From: Toxonevra muliebris
Taxonomy: Eukaryota; Arthropoda; Insecta; Diptera; Pallopteridae
Assembly (NCBI GenBank): GCA_963691655.1
Contig: OY829328.1
Span: 80,108,400-80,172,399, forward strand
Length of the DNA: 64,000 nucleotides
Direction: 5' to 3'
Program-made: the position numbers and the translations under genes
Notes under the pieces: generated by a model
Told to the model about the DNA's origin: nothing
The model's input: the letters and a program-made list of their open reading frames with translations, nothing else
Database searches by the model: none
Shown here: in pieces, positions 9,953-18,929 of the stretch
Layout of the letters: each line of letters starts with the position of its first letter
How positions within the stretch are numbered: position 1 is the first letter of the stretch

Positions 9953-10129
9953 CAGCCGTTCCCTGTTGCTGTTCATCCAATGTTGCATAAAGCGTTCCAG
10001 TTTCATCTTGCCATGATATTACTTGCACAAAATCAGCAACAAATGATGGTATAGAACATTTAAGTACCGCTGAATTACCTCTAATTACATACTCATTATT
10101 AACTTCCGATTCATAAAATTGTTGTACGA
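9953..10129 (-). CDS. Dscam1: Dscam1 alternative exon 4.4
   Basis: Fifty-nine codons, TAG acceptor and donor GTATAG. The peptide opens VVQQFYESEVNNEYVIRGNS, with the cysteine in VLKCSIPSFVADF. The tryptophan is followed by an extended Gln/Glu/Thr loop (QDETGTLYATLDEQQQG), about five residues longer than the common 54-residue variants. It is the first variant after the 4.3-kb transposon-filled gap that separates 4.1-4.3 from the rest. Phase 1 at both ends. Confidence 0.92.
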
Positions 10130-11397
10130 CTAAATGAAAAATGAATCACATACAAAAAGAAAAAACAAGGAACATAAAAAAGGGTGTTTAATTGTGTGAA
10201 GAAGTAACATATGAAATTTAAATAGAATTTCAGTTTAATTACTTTTGATTGTTCTGTAGAAGAAGAAGAAGAAGAAGAAAGCGACAGACAAAAAAATGAC
10301 TACCCAGAAAATGTTGTCACTTTTTTTCTCATTTTTTTTTTCAGAAAAGTGTCTACATAATAATTCTTTAAGCTACTGCTATAAGAAGTCCCCAAGTCTA
10401 TGTCTTTATCGCCGTCGACACCCCAAAGGAATACGAAGCGTGTGAAAAAGCATTCAAGCGTCACGCATGCGAGCGTGTGATTCTTATGAGAAAAGCAGTA
10501 GTTACGAATAAGAGGAAAAGTGAGGGCGCATGTCGACTTTCAAAGCATTATCAAGTAATGAGGTTTCTAATTGAAATGGAAATCACTGGTAATCATAGTT
10601 GTCTATATCTAATGTATAAGTCTAAGCATGTTTAAGCTTTTACTAAAACACATGAAGTTATGTATTTCTACATATTTATAGAAAAAAACAAATTTTTAGT
10701 TCGCTTAAAGAATTGTCTGGCGAAAAATATTATTACACAATACACACGTAACTTCCTTGAGATTTTTAATTAAATTAATGTGGGAAAGGTTAATGACTGA
10801 TTAGTGTAATTAATTAAACTCAGTTCTTTTTTTTTTACTTTGTATAAGTTGGAAGAAAAATAAATTAGATGAACATTTTTTAAGAAAATAAGTAATCATT
10901 GAAGATAAAAATAAAATTGTATGAGAACGAAGTGGAATTAAAATTTTTTTAAGAAGATTAAACTGTGAAAACTTAATTGTAATTAATATTCGAGCTAAAA
11001 CGAATGTATGGTTGATTGTTTTATCCTCAGAAAAGTCTACAAAAGACTGAAAATAACAGGAAATGGAATTAAAACGAAATAAAAGTATAGGGGAACATAT
11101 TTCAATTCAAACTGCGTCCAAACTTCTACCTTTCATCATAAAACGGGAATGGTAACGCTATGAGTTTACTGTCTCGCTTGCCTCTAACAATAAAAGCAGC
11201 AAATCAATCAGTTTAGTATTGTCATCTTCCATTTATTACAGGAATTTGGAACGCAGTCTGAATTGGAACAAGTACCCTTGAATTTTAAACAAACTTGAAA
11301 TGAAACTGTTTAATTTTTAAGGCGAGCATAAAAAAAGCTCTTGCGAGAGCTATTTGAAATAAAATTAACATTTTTTCCGTCAAGGACCTCAGATGTG
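10130..11397. other. Intron between exons 4.3 and 4.4, distal part, with a possible hairpin element
   Basis: No coding signal. A (GAA)n run lies near 10259-10279. A less AT-rich block at 10373-10501 is bounded by inverted repeats ctactgctataagaa and ttcttat...agcagtag, so it could be a small unclassified hairpin element. The remainder is A/T-rich intron. Confidence 0.45.
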
Positions 11398-11532
11398 CAG
11401 TCCTATTCTAAATATTTCCGAAATTAAGTCCCAGGCAAATTTTGTTTCTTTTCCCCTATTCTTATAGGAAAAGAAGGGAAAAGAAACAAATTTTCTCGGG
11501 AATTTCATTCGGAAATATTTAAAATCGGGCTG
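11398..11532. mobile_element. Hairpin MITE, CAGCCC family, copy 3
   Basis: A 135-bp near-palindrome. The left end cagtcctattctaaatattt and the right end aaatatttaaaatcgggctg are inverted copies, and the arms stay complementary inward through tttgtttcttttcccc and its complement to a short centre. It shares termini with the 447-858 and 7325-7524 elements. No clear target duplication was seen. It lies between exons 4.3 and 4.4. Confidence 0.75.
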
Positions 11533-12059
11533 AGTGTACTCTTTATTATTCCTGAGTATTAATTTGGATGATTTTTTTTTAGCAATATAAAAATTTTCAA
11601 ATTTTTTAGCTTTTTATGACAATAAAGTATATCTTGCAATGGGTTAATGGCTATAAAAGGTAGAAAATTATCAATGTCATTTGATATTGAATGCAAGAGA
11701 ACAAACGTCTAAGGCGAACTACATTTACAGACCCCAAGAATCGACTCCACCAGATGATATTCGTACTACGTAGAATATTTCCCTAACTGTGAAAAAATGA
11801 CAAGTGCACAATACACAGAAAAACAAACTCACCGAAAAAATTTTAGTGAACTTTTTAGTCCGGTTAGTTGGCTACAAGGAACTTTAATCTTCATCGTTTT
11901 TAAATATTCCGACATAGTTCCCATTAATTTTTATACATTTTTGAAGCCGGTAGATCCATATCGAAAAACAGTCATCAAAATCGGGGTTTTTTTAGGTTTG
12001 CAACTTTAACTCAATTTTTAAATTTTTGAAAAAATACAAACATCAATTAAAATTCGATT

Positions 12060-12515
12060 AAATAGATGATCTCATAGTCGCGATACAACTACGGTCCAGT
12101 TCTTCAGCAATCTTTTCCTCGGTCAATGTTGAATCTCCGTGAATTTTGGACTTCCCCAGATTAACACTTACGTCATCAGCCGAAGATTTTGGGCGACCTT
12201 AACGAGATTTATCCTCTGCAGAAAAATGCACGGTCTGGAATCTGTGAAATCACCTCGAGACGGTCCGGTCACTAGCGATGGTGCATTCTCTCCATATGCT
12301 ATCTGGAACTCCTTAAATATTTCCACAGGCTTGAGGTTACGACGAAATCAGTAAAGAATGGCAAACCGTTTTATTGTCTCTTTGCAATTTGCAGTGAAAC
12401 TTAAAATTAAATATTGCAATACAATACCAAATTATCTGATATTTTTTGTTTTGCTAAAAATTCATTCAGTGTTGCCAACTAAGCGAACTTCTGTTAGCTC
12501 CCTTGACAACTTTGA
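12060..12515 (-). pseudogene. Mariner transposase N-terminal fragment (second mariner type)
   Basis: On the minus strand, broken frames read like the paired-HTH region of mariner transposases of the irritans/SETMAR type: LKPVEIFKEFQIAYGENAPS, then after frameshifts RPKSSADD and IHGDSTLTEEKIAEELDRS. The 5' end includes cagtgttgccaactaag (near 12469 on the plus strand), which recurs at about 28371 next to a homologous fragment. No catalytic domain remains. It abuts a different mariner copy starting at 12526. The assignment rests on motif recognition only. Confidence 0.6.
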
Positions 12516-12525
12516 CTAAAAATTA

Positions 12526-13668
12526 GGTGTATAACTTTGCTTCTGCCTTTTTCCGATAGATAGCTGCAGCGGTGAGGGCTGGTTGAAATACGTAGATCAA
12601 AATTCGATATCGCCGCATTAGTGAAAGTTGTCTGCATTTCAAAATTAATCTCGATTCAAAATGTCTGTTTTCAAGCCGAATTCTCGTCATTTGCGGGAAG
12701 TTTTGATCTTCTGCTTCCATTTGAAATAAAAACTGCAGCTGAGACTCACAGAATACATTCAAATACTTACGGTGAGGTTGCTCAATGTCCAGAACGAGCA
12801 TGGTGATGGGAGAGAAAAAATGTTCAAAAACGAAGAAGCACTGCTCGATAAAGATTTGAGCCAAACGCAAGAAGAACTAGCCCAAGAACACCTCAAAGTC
12901 ATGGGCATGATTCAGAAACAAGGATTTTTGGGTTCCGTACAAGTTGAAACAGAGAGATATTAAACGGCGTTTATTTACATGTGAACAACTGCTTCAGAAA
13001 CAGAATCGGAAGAGATTTCCACATTGCACCGTAACCGGCGACGAAAATGGGTCTCTTACGATAATCCCAAGCGCAGAAAGTCATGGGAAATGCCCGGAAC
13101 TGCCTCCACGTCGGCGCCAAGGTTATGCTTTGTATTTGGTGGGACCAGCTAGTTGTAATTTACTACGAGCTACTGAATCCTAGTGCAACCATCATAGAAG
13201 ATCGATACCGCAATTGATGCGTTTGAGTCGAGCATTGAAGAAAAACCGCCACAGTTCCAAGAGAAGCACAACAAAGTCATCCTCAAGCATGAAAATGCTC
13301 GGGCACATATCGCAAAAGTGGTCAAGACTTACTTGGAAACCCTGAAATGGGAGGCATTGTCCCACTCGCCGTACTCCCCAGACGTCGCTTCTTCCGACTA
13401 CCATCTGTTTCGTTCAATGGTGCACGGCCTGGCGGATCAGCTTTCTCGTTCGTACGAGGAAGTCGAAAAATGGATCCAATCATGGATCGCGTTGAAAGAC
13501 GCCTCCTTTTTTCGAGATGGGATCCGAAAATTGCAGGAGAGATGGGTTTAAGTTGTTGCTAGAGACGGACAATATTTTGAATAATACTAGATAGGTATCT
13601 GTAAGTACTTTTTAACAATAAAGCTTTTAATTCCAGAAAAAAAAACGACGGAAGCAAAGTTGTACACC
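12526..13668 (+). pseudogene. Defective full-length mariner copy between exons 4.3 and 4.4
   Basis: Ends are inverted repeats (ggtgtataactttgcttctg at the left, complement of ggtgtacaactttgcttccg at the right), with TA at the left insertion point. Frames spread over three phases give mariner transposase pieces: an N-terminal SRHLREVLIFCFHLK, then DLSQTQEELAQEH, the TGDE of the first catalytic Asp, and VKTYLETLKWEALSHSPYSP with DVASSDYHLF carrying the third Asp. Stops, frameshifts and an N-terminal deletion make it inactive. It is antisense to Dscam1 and contributes much of the expanded gap. Confidence 0.85.
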
Positions 13669-14466
13669 AGGCATTCAAAAATCCCTGCAAAGTGGGCGGA
13701 ATCGATACAATTTTGATTAGATCCTACTAACTTTAATCGATGGTTTGTGACAATGGACGAAACGTAGATCTGCTACTTAATAGTATCTAAAATTTAATCG
13801 AAATTACTAAATGTCCCTAACCTGAAATGTAAACCTTTTTTCTTGATGCAATACCCAAAATTAGGAAGACCAACCGCGGATCCGAGATTTATAATTTTTT
13901 CGTTCCTTTGAAAGTTTCTTTTTTAATTCTGGAGACAGACCCGATATTGTTTAGCAATTTCGGAAGAGAAGACGGATTTTCGTTCCTTCATAAAGACTAA
14001 TATAGGAGGAACTAACACAAGGGATGAAGTATTTATCCGTTTTCCTTAGATCCGCTGGAGTTAAAGTTAGATATTCTTTTTTTCTCTGAGTCTCTCAACT
14101 GTAACTTACTGAAATGCAAATAATATGGAAGCAACTAAAAAGAAATTTAGACCAAATTAAGAAGCGCCTTTAGGTCAAATCTTTCTATCGTTGTTTATAT
14201 TTTCCCTGGGGGAATTGAAAATGTTAAAGAATAATTTAGAAAATCAACAATAGACAAGACATTCGTTATATCTTAAATAAAATTTTCAACAGAAATATTC
14301 TGTTTAAAAAAAAAAAAAAATTAAACATTAAAACTAAAATAAAAGGAAAAAGTAAAAGTTACGGAATGGAAAATGAAAACATTTAGGACATATTCAATAA
14401 CAGGATAGTAACCCCTTCATTTGATTTCATCTAAATCTAAATAAATTACTTGAAATATCGACAAAC
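13669..14466. other. Intron between exon 4.3 and the mariner copy
   Basis: AT-rich sequence with no recognisable coding or repeat structure apart from A-tracts near 14308-14322. Nothing resembling another exon 4 (no PSFVADF-type core with flanking splice sites) was found here. Confidence 0.5.
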
Positions 14467-14628
14467 CATATTCAGTGCCTGGCATAAAATCTTCACTTTG
14501 ATCGGTATGCCAAGATACTACACTAACAAAATCGGCAACAAATGATGGAATTTCACATTTTAAAACAGCAGCATTGCCACGTATGACATAAGCTTTATTT
14601 ACATCGGTATCGTAATATTGAGTGACAA
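14467..14628 (-). CDS. Dscam1: Dscam1 alternative exon 4.3
   Basis: Fifty-four codons, CTAG acceptor and weak donor GTTTGT. The peptide opens VVTQYYDTDVNKAYVIRGNA, with the cysteine in VLKCEIPSFVADF, and has the SWHTDQ stretch shared with 4.1 and 4.2, ending MPGTEYG. The HTD...PG.EYG signature marks 4.1-4.3 as one subfamily, physically separated from 4.4-4.12 by the transposon-rich gap. Phase 1 at both ends. Confidence 0.95.
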
Positions 14629-14802
14629 CTAGTAAAAAAAAAACACAAAAAACAACAAGGGTGAACAAGTTATTTAATAAAAATTATATATTTTAAAATT
14701 TTTTTTTTAAGAAAAAACTTCCCAGTCTAACAAAAACAAATATGTAAAAGAAAAATTAAATACAATACAGAAACGAAATGGATCGAAACGGAACAGGATG
14801 AA

Positions 14803-14826
14803 CAATAATAATAATAATAATAATAA
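14803..14826. repeat. (AAT)n microsatellite
   Basis: Eight uninterrupted ataata-type triplets in the intron between exons 4.3 and 4.2. A short CA run lies near 14939-14952. Confidence 0.9.
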
Positions 14827-15326
14827 TGTCGAATAGGGCAGTATAAAAACACCACCAGTGTTGCCAATTGCATATAAATTTGTTTGTTGTGTGTTGTAAA
14901 TTTTTTTTAAGTGTATTAACCTCATCCTTTTTACAATTACACACACACACACAGAGACACTGTAGAGCAAAGTAAGGTTATTTTCAATTTGAGCTTGAAA
15001 CTCAAATACGGTGTACAGTGCTTTACAAACTGTTATTGTTATAGTGTTGATTAAATTTTGGTTACACATTCTAACTAATAGTGAGATGTGTTAAATTTAA
15101 GGTTTGTATTTATATGTAGTTTAGAATAGAAAAAATATTATTATTTTTATTTATTGTAATTTTATTTGTGTATTTTACAATATTTTTTTTTGGTTTGGTT
15201 AAATAAATTACAATTTTTTTTATTTAGAATATTGTGTTTATTTTTTTGGTATGTGATTTGATTGATTAAATTATAAGCAGACGACAAATAAATAAAACAC
15301 AAGAAAAAAAAACGAACAAAACACAC

Positions 15327-15488
15327 CATATTCTGTGCCCGGAAAGAAATTCTCTTCCTGATCGGTATGCCAGGATATAACACTAACAAAATCGGCTACA
15401 AACGATGGTATATCACATTTTAATATGGCCGAATTGCCACGTATGACAAATGCTTTGTGTATATCCTCTTCATAGTGTTGTGAAACAA
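15327..15488 (-). CDS. Dscam1: Dscam1 alternative exon 4.2
   Basis: Fifty-four codons, CCAG acceptor and donor GTGTGT. The peptide opens VVSQHYEEDIHKAFVIRGNS, with the cysteine in ILKCDIPSFVADF, SWHTDQEENFF in the second half, and PGTEYG at the junction. It is close to 4.3 in sequence (HTDQ, PGTEYG), consistent with local duplication. Phase 1 at both ends. Confidence 0.95.
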
Positions 15489-15863
15489 CTGGAAATATGC
15501 AATTCAAATTCAATAGAAAACAAACAAACAAGCAAAGGAAAAAAAACCTAAATTAATGAATTATGTCAAAAAATGAAAATTAAATGAAAAAGATGAAAAG
15601 TGCACTTAAAAAAATGCAGTGTAAATAATGGAAATGCAAATGAAAGAGGAGATCAGAAAAATATAGGTTTATGAAATGTAGACCAAATTTTTACTTCGAC
15701 ACACTAAAACGAAAACAACGAAACCAATTTCAATTCAATTCAACTACCGTTGCGTGCTATTAGTAACGAGATTACGAATATGTATGCAGAAACAACGAAT
15801 ATTATTTTGTAAATATTCTATTGCTTCTTCATTAACTAGTTGTGTGTCAAAAGAATGTCGCAC

Positions 15864-16025
15864 CATATTCAGCTCCGGGAAAATAATTATCATCGCTATC
15901 GGTATGCCAGGATATCACTTCAACGAAATCAGCAACGAAGGATGGTATTAAACATTTGATAACCGCTGAATTGCCTCGTATCACATGCTCCTTATTTACA
16001 TCAGCTTCGTAGTATTGTGCAACAA
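15864..16025 (-). CDS. Dscam1: Dscam1 alternative exon 4.1
   Basis: First variant of the cluster, 54 codons, TTCCAG acceptor and unusual donor GTGCGA. The peptide opens VVAQYYEADVNKEHVIRGNS, with the cysteine in VIKCLIPSFVADF, SWHTDSDDNYF, and PGAEYG at the junction. This closely resembles the first exon 4 variant of Drosophila Dscam1, which anchors the orientation of the array. It lies 6.4 kb downstream of exon 3, with a 0.75-kb purine/pyrimidine repeat about 370 bp upstream of its acceptor. Phase 1 at both ends. Confidence 0.96.
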
Positions 16026-16395
16026 CTGGAAATTTTGTGGAAATTTTTTTTGTACGAGAATTTATGTAAAATCAAAAATGGGGTGGAAAATATGCATTGG
16101 AATATATATTTTTTGTAGCAAAAAGTTTTTTTTTCGCAACACATTTCATTATAGGAATTAATTTAATTTCGTGATTGTGTGTTTCTTAAATTCATTAAGT
16201 GAAATTTTCTTCACGTAGTAAATTTTTAGACCGTTTTTATTAATGTTTTTATGGTGCCATGAGATTATTTAAGTTTGTTCAAACACATTCTACATCACTA
16301 ACAGAACCTGAGATTTCCGAAGAGGAGGTTTAATTTTGTGGTCCCTTTAAATTTGCTCGTTACTAACGATCAAAATGTATGAATGGAATTTTCAT

Positions 16396-17140
16396 CGGTA
16401 AGGGAGGAGAGGTTGGGAGAGAGTGGTGAGGAAGGGGAGAGAAGGGTGAGGAGGGGGAGAGAAGGGTGAGGAGGGAGAGATAGTGGTGGGGAGAGAAGGG
16501 TGAGGAGGGAGAGATAGTGGTGAGGAGGGGAAGGGGGAGGAGAGAGGGGGAGGAGGAGAAAGGGGGTAGAGAAAGAGAGGGGTAGAGAGAGAGAGGGTAT
16601 AGAGAGGGTGGAGAGTGGGGAGAGTGAGGTAGAGAGGGGTTGGGTTAGTGAGGTAGAGAGTGGGGAGAGTGAGGTAGAGAGAGAGGTAGAGAGATAGGGG
16701 TGAAGAGTGAGGTAGAGAGGAATGGAGAGTGAGTTAGAGAGGGGTGGAGAGAGAGGGATGGAGAGTGAGGTAGAGGGTGAGGTAGAGGGTGAGGTAGAGG
16801 GTGAGGGGTGGCGAGTGGGGAGAGTGAGGTAAAGAGAGAGGGATGGGGAGAGTAAGGTAGAGAGAGAGAGGTGGGGAGAGTGAGGTGGGGAGAGTGAGGT
16901 GGGGAGAGTGAGGTAGAGAGAGAGGGGAGAGTGAGGTGGGAGAGTGAGGTGGGAGAGTGAGGTGGGAGAGTGAGGTGGGAGAGTGAGGTAGAGAGAGAGG
17001 TAGAGAGAGGGAGAGAGAGAGGTAGAGAGAAAGGTAGAGAGAGAGGTAGAGAGAGAGGTAGAGAGAGAGGTAGAGAGAAAGGTAGAGAGAGAGGTAGAGA
17101 GAAAGGTAGGGAGAGGAGGAAAGAGGGGTAGAGGGGAACC
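16396..17140. repeat. Purine-rich (GAGAGAGGTA/GGGAGAGTGAGGT) satellite in intron 3
   Basis: About 745 bp in which the plus strand is almost all G and A, built from degenerate units such as gagagaggta and ggtgggagagtga. In the Dscam1 transcript this is a CU-rich tract upstream of exon 4.1. Very long apparent open frames on the minus strand (Ser/Leu/Pro-rich) are repeat translation, not genes. Confidence 0.92.
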
Positions 17141-18929
17141 TTTGATTCGCTGGTGTTTCACACAATCTAAAACCTTTATAACCTAAGCAAATATTCTTTT
17201 TAGCTGTCTTTTTCACCTAGCACTATATTTTTTTCTCTCCCTAACTTTCTGTATATTTCAGACTTATCTTTTTATGTCAGCCTTAACTTTTCAAAATTAA
17301 TTTACGTAAAAGAAGACCATTTGTAGCTTTTTGTGCCTAAATAAATCATGTATTTAATCTCATAAGCTTAAAAACTTCCATTCTTCTTGCTCATTCAACT
17401 GTCTCTTTCTCTGTCTCTCTCTCTCTCTCTTAGGAATTCTCTTAATCTCGCCCCTGGAAATGTTCTATGTAAGGCAATTCTTAGGTGCAACATTTAAAAA
17501 CTTATTAACTACAACTATTTTTTTATTGAACAATATATTTACACATTTATCTACTACATACTTTTTCATATGTGTAAAGTACTCACTGAGCCATCAAAGT
17601 CTTCACCACTCGAAATTTTAACTTATTCTTGTAGAGGGTAACCCGAAATATGAAATTTTTGAGGTTATATCTCCCTAACTGACTTTTATCCTAGCTTCAA
17701 CTTAGTGATTGCTATTCAGAGCTTGGATTTTATTAGGTTTCCTCTCCTTGCACGAATATTTATCTTAACTTAACTACCATAATATATTTTTAGTTTCTCA
17801 AAATTTAAGATTTCTCTATCACTCTACATAATTTAGCTCAATGAACTTTAAACTTTTACCACTTTAACTATTTAAACATTTCACTAAAATTAAATCATGC
17901 AAAAAATTAAATTACTTCAAAATTTATACCCCCAAACAACTTGCACTCAACGAGACCTACTTACTTCCGTTTACTTAAAAATGCGTTAAATTGCTAAAGT
18001 TAACAACAATTTTTCTTATGTAATTACATTAAAATCATAATACAATTTACAGACGCTACACACCCACAGTCAGCAACACTACTTCACATACCTACATACG
18101 AGTAGTTAGCTTCTTGTTTTTACATAGCTAACTAGTTAGCATACAATTTCTGCTTATAAGATATTAAAATTTTAGTTGAGGTTGACGTGATGTGTCACTA
18201 TTAGCTTCCTCTACTACTTCACCTATCTACGTCCTATAAATTTTTAACATTTTTCTTAGATTATACGCTCTGCTTAACTATGTTCTGTAACTTTCATTAG
18301 TTTATTCGCGCCATGAGCTTCTTTACTGTTGCTGTTTGCTGTTGCTTCTATCAAAAGTGACACTCAATTTAGTCAAATTTATTATGTCAAAAAAGCTCAG
18401 GTATAAACATGCAAATATGAGAAAAATGCTAAAAAAAAAAAAGAAACCAAAAATGCTAAAACGCGAGGAAGAGGCTCGTTACCGGTAGTTAAGCTTAAAC
18501 ATAATTTTATTTATTTTTGTTGGTTATTTTTTTTGTTATTTTTTGGTTGGTTACACCTTAACTTAAACGTTAAGTAGAAGGTGTGTGGAGCCTCTTCTAT
18601 TTTTGGTTAAAATGTGATTAATTTAAATTAACTTTTCATTTTAACAACGACAATGAGGTGTGTGCGTGTATGTGAGTGTGTCTATCCGTAAAGTTATGCT
18701 AATTTTTTTGGCGGCGGCAGCGCAAAATTTAATTATGTTTTCTATTCATACAGCATAATTGATGTTAATTAAATTGGAAATTTAAAAGGCTAGAAAATTG
18801 TTTAATAATTTAATTATTTAAAGCAAACCGAGGATGAAGGATATCGAGAAGAAGTAAGTGAAATAGTCTACTACTAATAATGGGAACGCACTCACTGAGC
18901 GGTAACTGGCAATGGCAAGCTGAGATAAT
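17141..18929. other. Intron 3, middle part
   Basis: AT-rich intron with a (CT)n run near 17411-17430 and several A-tracts. A GT-rich segment lies near 18660-18690. No coding or repeat family was recognised. Confidence 0.5.

Larger units (their letters stand above)
5917..16025 (-). other. Dscam1: Dscam1 exon 4 cluster: 12 mutually exclusive variants
   Basis: Twelve homologous exons of 159-198 bp, all phase 1-1, all with the pattern EYVI[RK]GN-x-A-x-x-K-C-x-x-PSFVADF (with variations), each with its own AG acceptor and GT donor. The first G of the leading Val codon comes from the last base of exon 3. Drosophila Dscam1 is known to have twelve exon 4 variants, of which one is chosen per transcript, so the number here matches. 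Mutual exclusion itself is inferred from homology. Including two variants would stay in frame but duplicate half an Ig domain. Confidence 0.93.

Noticed and set aside
10130..14466. A hidden thirteenth exon 4 variant in the large gap
   Set aside because: No PSFVADF-like core with flanking AG/GT was found; the sequence is mainly transposon and AT-rich intron.
16370..17216. Ser/Leu/Pro-rich open frames of 160-263 codons on the minus strand
   Set aside because: Repeat translation of the GA-rich satellite; overlapping frames are equally open.
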